Of a DNA stretch of 64,000 nt, positions 52,261-61,532 are shown one piece after another. The translations under genes and the position numbers were made by a program. The notes beneath the pieces were generated by a model. The model did not search any database. It saw only the letters and a list, made by a program, of their open reading frames with translations, and was not told the origin of the DNA. The stretch covers positions 1-64,000 of the forward strand of contig CAYPAV010000019.1 of assembly GCA_964408805.1 (NCBI GenBank), given 5' to 3'. This stretch comes from CAYPAV01 sp964408805. Lineage in GTDB: Bacteria; Pseudomonadota; Alphaproteobacteria; UBA8366. Every line of letters starts with the position of its first letter. Position 1 is the stretch's first letter.

Positions 52261-53678
52261 CGGCGCCGCTCTGCCTTCAAATTGCGGCACTTGGCGGACA
52301 GGGTGGCGGCGTGCTGGCCGAGTGGCTGTCGGTGGCGGCCGAAATCGCCGGCTATCCGGCCCAGGTTACTTCGATCCCCGGCGTGGCCCAGCGCACCGGG
52401 GCTACGACCTATTATCTGGAGCTGCTTCCGGACATGGATCCGCCCGGCCGGCCGGTGTTCAGCCTGTTCCCCGACAGCGACGGCCTCGACGTGATGGCGG
52501 CTCTCGAGCCGATGGAAGCGGGGCGGGCGCTCGAATTGGGCCTGATCACGGCTCGGACGACGGTTGTGACCGCGGCCGGGCGCATATACAGCACGGCCGA
52601 GAAGATGGTGGCCGGCGACGGCGCAATTCCGGCGGCGACCATTATGGAGCGTGTGGAGAACGCCGCCAAATCGGTCATTCGGATCGATGTCGATGCCCTG
52701 ACCGGAAAGGCGGGGACGCCCGGCAACGGCGTCTTATTCGGCGCCATTGCGGCGACCGGTATTCTCCCGCTCGATCCAGGCCAGTGCCGGGAGGCAATCA
52801 AGCAAACCGGCATCGCCGTTAGCGCGAATTTGGGCGATTTCGAGGCCGGTTTCAGTGCGGCCGGCGCGACCGCCCCGACCACCGCGCATGAATTAGATTT
52901 CGATCCCTGTCCGCCAGAACTCGAATCCGAACTTTCCAGGATGCCGGAGGCGCTTCGCGAGCTGATCGGCCATGGCGCGGCCCGGCTCGTCGATTATCAG
53001 GATGCCGGCTATGCGCGGCACTATCTGCGGCGCATCGAACCCTTCCTCGGCAACGACGAAAAGGTGAGCCGCGCGCTGGCCCAACGCCTCGCGGCCTGGA
53101 TGAGCTATGAGGACGTGATCCGCGTGGCGCAACTCAAGACGCGTCCGGGGCGGCTCGCCCGCATCCGAGACGAAGTCGGCGTCGACGATGAGACGCCGTT
53201 GACCGTGACGGATTTCCTCAAGCCAGGGCGCGAGGAGATGGCGAGCCTGCTACCACCGAGCTGGGGCCGGCGGGTGATGTCCAGCGGGGGGCGATCGCCG
53301 GGCCGAGGTGTCCGGATTCGGATACCGGTGACGTCTGCCTGGGGGTTCGCGTTGCTGCGATTGCTGGCGGCGTTCAAGCCCTGGCGGCCGCGAAGCTTCC
53401 GTTTTGCGGAGGAGCAGGCGGCGATCGAGGTCTGGCTCCAGGCTGTGGCTTTGGCGGCGGAGACGGATGCCGACCTCGCCGTCAGAACGGCGGAGCTGGC
53501 CGTCTTGGCGCGCGGTTATGGCGATGTGCGGCGGCGCGGGATAGTTCGGCTCGAGACGACCTTTGCGGACTGGAAGACGCGTGTCGAGACCGATGCGGCC
53601 GGACTATCGCGAGAGCTGGATGAAATTCTGCGGATCGCGCGTGAGGACCCTGACCGGGATGTCACGATCGGTGATTGA
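52257..53678 (+). CDS. Indolepyruvate oxidoreductase beta-type subunit with long C-terminal domain
   Basis: The 473-residue product starts with the gamma/beta domain of 2-oxoacid:ferredoxin oxidoreductases (QIAALGGQGGGVLAEWLSVAA, QVTSIPGVAQRTGATTYYLEL). After about residue 200 it has a second helical domain (DYQDAGYARHYLRRIEPF ... RPWRPRSF-like region) seen in proteobacterial two-gene systems but absent from the short archaeal IorB. GTG start 52257 overlaps the alpha stop. The pair may feed low-potential electrons to the hydroxybenzoyl-CoA reductase or oxidise an aryl-pyruvate. Confidence 0.85.
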   Translation: MTAPLCLQIAALGGQGGGVLAEWLSVAAEIAGYPAQVTSIPGVAQRTGATTYYLELLPDMDPPGRPVFSLFPDSDGLDVMAALEPMEAGRALELGLITARTTVVTAAGRIYSTAEKMVAGDGAIPAATIMERVENAAKSVIRIDVDALTGKAGTPGNGVLFGAIAATGILPLDPGQCREAIKQTGIAVSANLGDFEAGFSAAGATAPTTAHELDFDPCPPELESELSRMPEALRELIGHGAARLVDYQDAGYARHYLRRIEPFLGNDEKVSRALAQRLAAWMSYEDVIRVAQLKTRPGRLARIRDEVGVDDETPLTVTDFLKPGREEMASLLPPSWGRRVMSSGGRSPGRGVRIRIPVTSAWGFALLRLLAAFKPWRPRSFRFAEEQAAIEVWLQAVALAAETDADLAVRTAELAVLARGYGDVRRRGIVRLETTFADWKTRVETDAAGLSRELDEILRIAREDPDRDVTIGD

Positions 53679-53746
53679 GGATACGGGAGCCGACCGGTTT
53701 CTTTATACCGAGGTTTCCCAGTCAAACGAAGGTCGATGAGCGAAGT

Positions 53747-55645
53747 ATGCCGGAATCGATATTCGCCGATGTTGTCGATGCCCGCCTGAGCCGGCGGCGC
53801 ACCTTGCGTGGACTCTTGGCGCTGCCGTTTTCGACCACGATATTCGGTGGCTGGCCGATTGGCCGGGCGGCCGCCGGGGCCGATACGCCTTCCTTCGATT
53901 TCGAAGGGGTGGCCCATGGGATCGACGGAACCCATCACGTCGCGGCGGGTTACGATGCCGATATCCTGATCCGCTGGGGTGACGCGATACGCCCCGGCGT
54001 TCCCGCGTTCGATCCCCGGCGACAGACGGCGGCGGCCCAAAGGCGTCGGTTCGGTTACAACAACGATTTTCTCGGCTTCGTGCCGCTTCCGGGCGACGCG
54101 GGGCGGGGGCTGCTCTGCGTCAATCACGAATACGTCAACCATGAGCTGATGTTTCCGGTGGCCGAACGCGGCCGGGCGACACGGGCGCGGGTCGATGTCG
54201 AGATGGCGGCACATAGCGGCTCGATCGTCGAGGTCGCTCGAGGCGATGGCGGGTGGCGTGTCGTGATCGACGGCCGGTACAACCGGCGTATCACCGCGCT
54301 CGATACGGAAATGCGACTCTCGGGACCGGTGGCCGGGCATCCGCGCCTCCGGACCGGGACCGATCCTTCCGGCGGGCGTGTCATCGGCACGATCGCAAAT
54401 TGTGCCGGTGGGATCACCCCCTGGGGCACCTATCTAATGGCGGAGGAGAACTTCCATTTCTATTTTGCCGGAGACGCCGACGGCAAGAAGGAGTCGCCGA
54501 ATTACCGACGTTACGGCGTCGGAAAGCGGACCTTCTATGATTGGGGCACCTATTATCCGCGCTGGAACATCGACCGAGAACCGAACGCGCCCAATCGGTT
54601 CGGCTGGATCGTCGAGGTGGATCCGTTGGACCCGAGCGCCCCGCCGGTGAAGCGCACCGCGCTTGGCCGGTTCAAGCATGAGGGGGCGGAAAGCATCCTA
54701 AACGGCGACGGTCGGCTCGTTCTCTATTCCGGCGATGACGAGCGGTTCGAGTATCTCTATCGGTTCGTCAGCCGGGACCGGGTCGATTTGGACAATCGCG
54801 CGGCCAACCGGGACCTGTTGGACGACGGCACGCTTTCCGTCGCGAGATTTTCCCCTGATGGTAAATATCACTGGCTGCCGCTGATCTTCGGTACAGGCGG
54901 GTTGACGCCCGAGGCCGGCTTCGAGAGCCAGGCCGATGTCCTGATCGAGGCCCGTCGCGCGGCCGATATCCTGGGGGCGACCCGCATGGACCGGCCGGAG
55001 GATGTCACGCCAAATCCTCGAACCGGCAAGGTCTATGTCATGCTGACCAACAATTCGAAGCGCCGGGCGGACGATCGGGACGCGGTCAACGACCGAGCCC
55101 GCAACATCTGGGGTCAGATCGTCGAGATGGCGCCTGCGGGCGGCGATCATTCTGCACCGGGGGGGCGCTGGGAGCTGTTGGTGAAGGGCGGCGACCCGGC
55201 ACGAAAGGCCGAGACCGGGGCCAAATGGCATGCCGCGACGGGGCCCGACGGCTGGTTCGCTTGTCCCGACAATGCGGCAGTCGACCCTTCCGGCCGGCTT
55301 TGGGTCGCGACCGACCAAGGCAGGAACTGGGCGCGGGCGTCGGGCACGGCCGACGGTCTTTGGGCGATCGAAACTGAGGGAGCCGCCCGCGGTCTGGCGC
55401 GGATGCTCTTCCGTGTGCCCGTCGGCGCCGAGATGTGCGGTCCCTGTTTCACGCCGGACGGTGAGACGCTTTTCCTCTCGGTCCAGCATCCGGGCGCCGA
55501 CGGCACCAAAGACTTTGCGCCGTTCGCCCGGAAGTCGACCTATGAGGATCCGGCCACGAGATGGCCCGATTTCGATTCCGGATTGCCGCCCCGCCCGGCC
55601 GTCGTGGCGATCACAAGAAAGGGCGGCGGCCGGATCGGCTCCTAG
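53747..55645 (+). CDS. PhoX-family (DUF839) Tat-exported protein
   Basis: This 632-residue protein has a twin-arginine signal (LSRRRTLRGLLALPFS) and the PhoX/DUF839 beta-propeller: FGYNNDFLGFVPL, LLCVNHEYVNHELMF, GGITPWGTYLMAEENF, ARAADILGATRMDRPEDVTPNP and the late WVATDQGRNW. PhoX proteins are Ca/Fe-dependent phosphatases in the periplasm. No Pho-box search was possible by eye. ATG 53747 is chosen to begin just before the signal; the frame opens at 53675, overlapping the upstream gene by a few bases. Confidence 0.88.
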   Translation: MPESIFADVVDARLSRRRTLRGLLALPFSTTIFGGWPIGRAAAGADTPSFDFEGVAHGIDGTHHVAAGYDADILIRWGDAIRPGVPAFDPRRQTAAAQRRRFGYNNDFLGFVPLPGDAGRGLLCVNHEYVNHELMFPVAERGRATRARVDVEMAAHSGSIVEVARGDGGWRVVIDGRYNRRITALDTEMRLSGPVAGHPRLRTGTDPSGGRVIGTIANCAGGITPWGTYLMAEENFHFYFAGDADGKKESPNYRRYGVGKRTFYDWGTYYPRWNIDREPNAPNRFGWIVEVDPLDPSAPPVKRTALGRFKHEGAESILNGDGRLVLYSGDDERFEYLYRFVSRDRVDLDNRAANRDLLDDGTLSVARFSPDGKYHWLPLIFGTGGLTPEAGFESQADVLIEARRAADILGATRMDRPEDVTPNPRTGKVYVMLTNNSKRRADDRDAVNDRARNIWGQIVEMAPAGGDHSAPGGRWELLVKGGDPARKAETGAKWHAATGPDGWFACPDNAAVDPSGRLWVATDQGRNWARASGTADGLWAIETEGAARGLARMLFRVPVGAEMCGPCFTPDGETLFLSVQHPGADGTKDFAPFARKSTYEDPATRWPDFDSGLPPRPAVVAITRKGGGRIGS

Positions 55646-55658
55646 GCGGTTCGTCGCC

Positions 55659-56593
55659 TCACATATGCGAGTACATCACCCGGCCGCGATAGGGTATTTC
55701 CGCCCTGAGGATGGTGCCGGTCGATGATTCCGTAATGAACAGGCTCTTGTTGTCCGGCCCGCCGAAGGCGAGGTTCGTCGTCGCCAACCCGTTGCAGGAG
55801 CGAATTCGATAGAGGGGTTCGCCGAGCGGGCTGAAGATCCAGATCGATCCCAGGCCGGCGTGACACACATAGACATTGCCCTCTTCGTCGAGCGCCATGC
55901 CGTCGGGGCCGCCATGTCCGCCCGAAAGGTGATAGAAGGTGCCGACCTTGTATGTCGATCCCCGGTCCGGCGGCAGCGGCACACGCCAGACCTGATTGGC
56001 CCTCGTTACCGCGACGTAGAGCAGGTTTTCTTCCAGGTTCAGTACCAGCCCGTTGGGGCTGGGCACGGTGTCGACCAGACAGTCGAGTTTGTCCTCCGGT
56101 GATAGGCGAAAGACCCGGCCCGTCGGGTCATGGAGGCCGGTCTGTCCCTGGTCGGTGAAAAACATGTCGCCGTTCGACGCGAAGACGAGATCGTTGCATC
56201 CCTTGAAGGGCTCGAGCCGGATGCGCGCCCGAAACGGCTCGACGGCCCCCGTCTTGGGATCGAGATGCATGATCCCGTTCTTGTAGTCGGCGATGTAGAT
56301 CTCGCCGTCCTTGTGGATTTTCAGGCCGTTCGGCTCGCCGTCATATTCCGCCACACAGGTCCACTCGCCGGCCGGCGAGATCCGGAAGACCCGGCCAAAG
56401 GGAACATCGACCACCCAAAGATTGCCGTCGAGGTCGAAGGATGGGCCTTCGAGGAAGCTGTCCATGCGCGCGCCGAGCTGGTTGTTGTCGCCCCCCAGAC
56501 GGACTGCATCGCGGCACCCTTCTTGCGGAACTCGTCCGGCAACTCCAGATAGACTTCGGTTTCGATATCCTTCGGCGGCGGAAATAGGCTCAT
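55659..56593 (-). pseudogene. SMP-30/gluconolactonase family protein, frame broken at a G-run
   Basis: The beta-propeller part (55659-56465) has GEPNGLKIHKDGEIYIADYKN, FKGCNDLVFASNGDMFFTDQG, VPSPNGLVLN and GGPDGMALDEEGNVYV, as in SMP-30/lactonohydrolases, which open sugar lactones with a bound Ca. The N-terminus (MSLFPPPKDIETEVYLEL ... QSVWG) is in another frame, starting at ATG 56593. The frames meet at a run of six C (six G in the mRNA) at 56491-56496; one more G would restore VWGGDNNQLGARMDSFLEG. This is either a true frameshift or a sequencing error. If real, a start at 56465 would give a 268-residue product. Confidence 0.8.
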
Positions 56594-56736
56594 CGTCGTT
56601 CCCTCCCGGTTTCGTTTGCGGGGGCGAAGGCTATCAGGATCGCCTCCCGAGGCAAGGCATCCGCCTCGCGGGGATTGTGCGGCCGGGCTGGGTCGCGATA
56701 ATCGGCTCGTTCCGCGAAACTGGGGAGAAGACCGAT

Positions 56737-57639
56737 ATGACCGTCGAGACCATTGCGATATTGATGCCGGGCGATATGGGCCATGGTTGCGGCATTGCCT
56801 TTCGCGAAAACGGCTTTCGCGTGGTGACCTGCCTCGCGGGCCGGAGCGAGCGGACCCGCGGCCTCTCGGCGGCGGCGGAGATCGAGGATCTGCCCTCCCT
56901 GGAGACGGTGGCGCGGGAAGCCGATCTGATCCTCTCGATCCTGCCGCCCTCGAATGCGGTCGATCAGGCGGCGGCGATGGCGGATGCGATGATCGCGGCG
57001 GGACGATCGCCGGTCTACGCCGATTGCAACGCGATTTCGCCGGATACGACGCAACGCGTCGGGGTCGAGATCGCGCGCGCCGGCGCCACCTATATCGATG
57101 CCGGAATCATTGGCCGCAATCCCGTGACGGCAAATGGCGGCACGCGGTTTTATGCGAGCGGTCCCGACACCTCGGCGATCGAAATCCTGGATGGTTGCGG
57201 TGTGATTGTCCGTACACTCGGGCCCGAGGTCGGCAGTGCCTCCGGCCTGAAGATGGTTTATGCGTCGGTGACCAAGGGTACCTTCACCCTGCATACCGCG
57301 GCGCTGACCACCGCCGAAGCGCTCGGTTTGACCGAAGCGTACATGGCAGAATTGGCGGGAAGCCAGGAGCAGATTCTGGCCGCGATGAATAGGATGGTAC
57401 CGAATATTCCGCTCGATGCGGGCCGTTGGATCGGTGAGATGCACGAGATCGCGGCAACCTTTGCCTCGGTGGGCGTTACGCCGAAATTTCATGAAGGGGC
57501 GGCGGCGATGATGGAGCTTGCCGATCGGACCCCGATCGCCGCCGAGACTCGGCAAACCTTCGACAAGAACCGCACCTTGGCGGAGGCGGTGGAGATGTAT
57601 GCCGCTGCGCGCGAACCGCGAAAGGACGCGGCGGAGTAG
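56737..57639 (+). CDS. 6-phosphogluconate dehydrogenase-like NAD(P)-binding protein (DUF1932 type)
   Basis: This 300-residue protein has an N-terminal Rossmann domain whose Gly motif is MPGDMGHG, then ADLILSILPPSNAVDQAAAMADAM and VYADCNAISPDTTQ. The all-helical C-terminal domain carries SGLKMVYASVTKG, where the Lys is in the place of the catalytic Lys of 3-hydroxyacid dehydrogenases. The substrate is unknown. ATG 56737 follows GGGGAGAAG; the frame is open far upstream but not coding. It is divergent from the SMP-30-type gene. Confidence 0.87.
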   Translation: MTVETIAILMPGDMGHGCGIAFRENGFRVVTCLAGRSERTRGLSAAAEIEDLPSLETVAREADLILSILPPSNAVDQAAAMADAMIAAGRSPVYADCNAISPDTTQRVGVEIARAGATYIDAGIIGRNPVTANGGTRFYASGPDTSAIEILDGCGVIVRTLGPEVGSASGLKMVYASVTKGTFTLHTAALTTAEALGLTEAYMAELAGSQEQILAAMNRMVPNIPLDAGRWIGEMHEIAATFASVGVTPKFHEGAAAMMELADRTPIAAETRQTFDKNRTLAEAVEMYAAAREPRKDAAE

Positions 57640-57648
57640 TGCGGTCGG

Positions 57649-58164
57649 CTATTTGAGCAGCCGCGCCCCTGCGTCGACGCGTTTCTTGCACTCGAGTTCG
57701 GAAAGCCCGACCGATTTGCAGCGCGCGAGAAGCCGCGTCGTCTTGTCGCCGCCGCCGCCGAGACGATTGTTGATCAGGGCTTGGCATTGGTGCGACTTCA
57801 GATTATTCCGCAGGCAATAGGCCTTCACCTTATTGACGGCGCGCGACCGCGGGCTCGTCATCGCCGTCGAGACGAGGCGGTCGCAGCGTTTTCGGGTATG
57901 GCCCGAGAGGCGGCATTTGGCGAGCAACGATCGGGTAAAATCCTGCTTCGCCCGCATTTTTACCTTGGCGTAGATTTCGCGGCACCGTTCAACGGAGAGG
58001 TTCTTCGCGCGACAGCGCAGCAGCATGGCCTCCGCCGCTTTCGACAAAGCTGGCTTCGAATAGGCCGGCGTCGGCTGCACGATGCTGGAAGCGGCAAATA
58101 GTGCCGCCCCGAAGGCGAGCCATATGATCTGGCGGGGTGATAGCAAGCCATTGGTTTTAAACAT
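57649..58164 (-). CDS. Secreted protein with four Cys-pair repeats, function unknown
   Basis: The 171-residue product has a signal peptide (hydrophobic IIWLAFGAALFAASSIV, cleavage near PAYSK). The mature part is basic and made of four repeats of about 25-40 residues, each with two Cys ten or so apart: LLRCRAKNLSVERC, LLAKCRLSGHTRKRC, VKAYCLRNNLKSHQC and LLARCKSVGLSELEC. Each pair could form a disulfide joining two helices, giving a helical-repeat periplasmic protein. ATG 58164 has AAGGATG upstream; two other in-frame Met lie at 58173 and 58182. I do not recognise the family. Confidence 0.7.
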   Translation of the reverse strand: MFKTNGLLSPRQIIWLAFGAALFAASSIVQPTPAYSKPALSKAAEAMLLRCRAKNLSVERCREIYAKVKMRAKQDFTRSLLAKCRLSGHTRKRCDRLVSTAMTSPRSRAVNKVKAYCLRNNLKSHQCQALINNRLGGGGDKTTRLLARCKSVGLSELECKKRVDAGARLLK

Positions 58165-58316
58165 GATTGTCATCCTTCGCATCCTTCCCGGTTGAACCGG
58201 GCATCCTCGATCAATAGAAAACGCAAGCCGCGTACCAGTTGCCGGTCCTGGCCCTGGCCCTGGACCCGAGACGGATTAGAAACACAATAAGGAAGCGGCT
58301 CCTTACCGAGACGACA

Positions 58317-59519
58317 ATGACCCGATCGAAAGCCCGAAAAGCCCTTGCGACCTGCTGTGGCGTCCATGTCCTGCATGACGGGCTCTCGGATGTGCTCTTT
58401 GTCCTGTTGCCGATGCTGGCGGAGACCTTCGGCCTGACCTACGCCCAGGTCGGCCTGGTACGGGGCGCCCAGCGGGCGGCGATGGCCTTGTTTCAGTTGC
58501 CGGCAGGATTGCTTTCCGAGCGGATCGGCGAGCGAAATCTTCTCGTACTCGGGACGGCGGTGGCTGGTCTCGGTTTCATCGGTCTTGGGCTTTCCGGCGG
58601 GTTTCTTTCGCTCCTGCTCTTTTTGTTCTTCTTCGGCTTCGGGAGTGCCGTGAACCATCCGCTCAGCTCCTCCATAGTCTCCGCCGCCTATGCCTCGGGC
58701 GGCCGCCGGGCGGCGCTGGGGACCTATAATTTCGCCGGCGATCTCGGCAAATTCATGGTCGCGGGCGGCGTCAGCCTGGCCCTGGCGGCGGGGATCTCCT
58801 GGCGGGCGCCGATCGTCTCGCTCGGCGTCTTCGCGATCGTCGCCTCGGTGCTGATCCTGATCATGCTTCGCACCCTTCAAGTCGGCGGCCGGCCCGAACC
58901 CAAGCCGAAGACCGACACCGAACGGCAAAAGCGCGGCTGGGGAATTCGCTACCCGGTCGGCTTCAGCGCGCTGTGCGGCATCATGATCGTCGACAACGGG
59001 GCGCGGAACGGTTTTCTGACCTTCGTCGCCTTTCTATTGATCTCGAAGGGCTTCGATCCCGGTGTTGCGGCAATGGCGGTCCCGGCGATCTTGGTCGGCG
59101 GCATGGTCGGCAAGCTCGCTTGCGGCTTTCTTGCCGAGAAAATCGGGGTCATCCGGACGGTGGTCCTGACCGAGGTCGGAAGTGCCGTTGGCATCCTGGG
59201 CACCCTCGTGGCGCCCGAATGGTCGGTCTTTCTACTGCTTCCCGTGATCGGCGTTGCGTTGAACGGCACGACGTCGGTGCTGTACGGCACGGTCGGTGAT
59301 CTCGTCGATTCCGATCGGCAGTCGCGGGCCTTCGGCCTGTTCTATACCTTGGGTGCCATATGCGGGATCGCGGCCCCGCTCGGCTTCGGTCTGGTGGGCG
59401 ACGCCATTGGTATTCCCGTAACCATCACCATCGTCGGCTTCGCGATTTTGTTGACCGTGCCGCTCTGCCTCGTCCTGCGGCCGATCCTGCGCGGCCTCCC
59501 GGCGGCAGCGGCCGAGTAA
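58317..59519 (+). CDS. Major facilitator superfamily transporter
   Basis: This 400-residue protein has about 12 hydrophobic spans and the MFS loop motif QLPAGLLSERIGERN between spans 2 and 3, with a matching segment GKLACGFLAEKIG in the second half. A charged central loop (residues ~210-225, PKPKTDTERQKRG) separates two six-span halves. It may carry an organic acid or sugar acid, as the next gene, 18 bp downstream, is an enolase-superfamily enzyme. ATG 58317 is used; the frame opens 78 bp earlier. Confidence 0.9.
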   Translation: MTRSKARKALATCCGVHVLHDGLSDVLFVLLPMLAETFGLTYAQVGLVRGAQRAAMALFQLPAGLLSERIGERNLLVLGTAVAGLGFIGLGLSGGFLSLLLFLFFFGFGSAVNHPLSSSIVSAAYASGGRRAALGTYNFAGDLGKFMVAGGVSLALAAGISWRAPIVSLGVFAIVASVLILIMLRTLQVGGRPEPKPKTDTERQKRGWGIRYPVGFSALCGIMIVDNGARNGFLTFVAFLLISKGFDPGVAAMAVPAILVGGMVGKLACGFLAEKIGVIRTVVLTEVGSAVGILGTLVAPEWSVFLLLPVIGVALNGTTSVLYGTVGDLVDSDRQSRAFGLFYTLGAICGIAAPLGFGLVGDAIGIPVTITIVGFAILLTVPLCLVLRPILRGLPAAAAE

Positions 59520-59537
59520 AAACGAGAGAGGACTATA

Positions 59538-60701
59538 ATGAAGATCAAATCGGTAACCGCGACCTGGCTCCACGTGCCGATCCCGGAACAGCAGCAGCAC
59601 ACTTCCGATTTCGGCAAGACGCAATCCTTCGACAGCACCCTGGTTCGGATAGAGACCGAGGGCGGGATCACCGGCTTCGGTGAGGCCAAGGCCGCCGTCG
59701 GCAGTGCCGGCACCAACGCCGCACTCGGCACCATGGTCGAGGATGAGTTGGGACCACTCCTGGTCGGCGAGGACGCACGCGATATCTCGCGGCTTTGGGA
59801 TGTCATGTATAACGGCTCCCGCGCTCATTTCGCCATCGAGCGGGGACGGGTCTTTCCGGTGCTCGGTCGGCGCGGTCATCTGATCTCCGCGATCAGCGGC
59901 ATCGACATGGCGCTCTGGGATATTCTGGGAAAGGAACTCGGTGTGCCGGTCTGGCAACTGCTCGGCGGACGGCGGCAGACCCGGATGCCCGCCTATGCGT
60001 CGGGCGGCTGGGCGCCGGTCGACCGCATCGTGGACGAACTGCAATCCTTCGTCGATCGGGGCGATTTCAAGGCGGTGAAGATGCGGGTCGGCACCGGGGA
60101 CGGGACGCTGGCCCATTCGGTGGCGCGGGTGAAGGCGGCCCGGGCAGGTCTCGCCGACGATGTCGACATCATGTGCGACGCCCACGGCACCTTCAGTGTC
60201 GCCGAGGCGAAGCGCTTCTGCCGCGAGGTCGCGGATTGCAACATCGGCTGGCTCGAGGAGCCCGTGACCGCCGACGACAAGCCCGGCATGGCCGAGGTGC
60301 GGGCCTCTTCCGATGTGCCGATTTCGACGGGCGAGAGCGAGTTCACCCGCTTCGACTTCCGCGATCTGGCGGAGCTTCGCGCCTGCGATATCTTCCAGCC
60401 GGACCTGTCGATTTGCGGCGGGGTCACGGAGGCAATGCGAATAGAAGCGATCGCCAGCGCGCATCAATTGAGGTTCGCGCCGCATCTCTGGGGCGGGGCT
60501 CTGACCTTCGCCTCGGGCCTGCACGTGAACGCGGTCGCGTCGACCGGGTTTATCGTGGAATATTCCCTCGGTGCCAACCCGATGCTCCACGAGCTTGCCA
60601 TCGAGGATTTCCCCGTGGTCGACGGCTATCTCGACATCCCGGACCGCATCGGGCTGGGCGTTACCATCGACGAGGAATTCGTGGCGAAATATACGGTCTG
60701 A
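59538..60701 (+). CDS. Mandelate racemase/muconate-lactonizing enzyme family protein 2
   Basis: This 387-residue enolase-superfamily enzyme has the active-site set VKMRVG (K-x-R), metal ligands MCDAHGTF, WLEEPV and TGESEF, and the His motif APHLWGGAL. These fit the mandelate racemase subgroup, often acid-sugar dehydratases or racemases. GAGAGAGGA precedes ATG 59538. It is co-oriented with the MFS gene (18-bp gap), which suggests uptake and conversion of the same compound. It is distinct from the enzyme at 26470. Confidence 0.9.
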   Translation: MKIKSVTATWLHVPIPEQQQHTSDFGKTQSFDSTLVRIETEGGITGFGEAKAAVGSAGTNAALGTMVEDELGPLLVGEDARDISRLWDVMYNGSRAHFAIERGRVFPVLGRRGHLISAISGIDMALWDILGKELGVPVWQLLGGRRQTRMPAYASGGWAPVDRIVDELQSFVDRGDFKAVKMRVGTGDGTLAHSVARVKAARAGLADDVDIMCDAHGTFSVAEAKRFCREVADCNIGWLEEPVTADDKPGMAEVRASSDVPISTGESEFTRFDFRDLAELRACDIFQPDLSICGGVTEAMRIEAIASAHQLRFAPHLWGGALTFASGLHVNAVASTGFIVEYSLGANPMLHELAIEDFPVVDGYLDIPDRIGLGVTIDEEFVAKYTV

Positions 60702-60711
60702 CGCTGGGCGC

Positions 60712-61518
60712 TCAGGCGCGGTTCCGGTCGATGAAGTCGAGCAGCGTCATGGCGCATTCGGCGGCGTGGGAGAAGGCGATTCCGTGGCGCGCATGCGGGA
60801 TCACGTGCATCTCGGAATCCTCCAGGAGACCGTGGATTTCCGAGGTCATCGAGACCGGCAGGAAGGGGCTCGAATCCGGGTGCAGCAGAAGTACCGGCAC
60901 GGCAATCTTGGCGAGCTCGTTCGAGATGTCCTGTTTGATCAGAAGTTCCGCCAGCTCCAGCGTCGACTCCGGCGGGCATTCGCCCTGGACGCGGGCGAAC
61001 CAATCATAGGCGTCCTCCGTGACGGCGCCGGGGAAGAACCGGCGTTTGATCATCAGGTCGGACCAGGCGGGATAGCCTTTCTCGGCCACGAAGTCTCGCC
61101 AGTCGCGGACGTTCTGGATGTTGCCGCCCTTATGCCCGGTCGAGAGGGCGGTGGCGCTCAACAGGCGTTCGCCGTGATGGATCGCGGTATAGAGCGTCAC
61201 CGTGCCGCCAAGGGATTCGCCGACAAGATGAAATTTCTCGGCACCCACCGCCTCCGCCACCGCGAGGACGTCCGACATCAGCAGGTCCATCGACCAGTCG
61301 TAGCCCGGTCCCGGGACATGGCTTTGGCCGAAGCCGCGGGTATCGAAACGGACGACCCGGAACTCCCCCGCCAGGATCGGTACCCAGTCGGCCCAGATGT
61401 CCTTGTCGATCCCGATCCCGTGATGGAAGAGAATGGTCTCCGGCTCCTCGATCCAGGGCGGGGTGAGGTCGGCTATCTCGTAATGCAATTCGCCGTCGGT
61501 GCTCTTGGCGTGGGGCAT
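60712..61518 (-). CDS. Alpha/beta hydrolase
   Basis: This 268-residue protein has the alpha/beta-hydrolase fold with ILFHHGIGIDKDIW (oxyanion region), RVVRFDTRGFGQS, the nucleophile elbow GESLGG (Ser near residue 100) and the late His in HARHGIAFS. It resembles 3-oxoadipate enol-lactonase and similar carboxylic-ester hydrolases, but the substrate is not known. ATG 61518 gives the normal length; the frame opens further upstream within the transporter gene. It is 14 bp after the DMT transporter gene and likely co-transcribed. Confidence 0.87.
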   Translation of the reverse strand: MPHAKSTDGELHYEIADLTPPWIEEPETILFHHGIGIDKDIWADWVPILAGEFRVVRFDTRGFGQSHVPGPGYDWSMDLLMSDVLAVAEAVGAEKFHLVGESLGGTVTLYTAIHHGERLLSATALSTGHKGGNIQNVRDWRDFVAEKGYPAWSDLMIKRRFFPGAVTEDAYDWFARVQGECPPESTLELAELLIKQDISNELAKIAVPVLLLHPDSSPFLPVSMTSEIHGLLEDSEMHVIPHARHGIAFSHAAECAMTLLDFIDRNRA

Positions 61519-61532
61519 CGTTGCTCTCCGGA

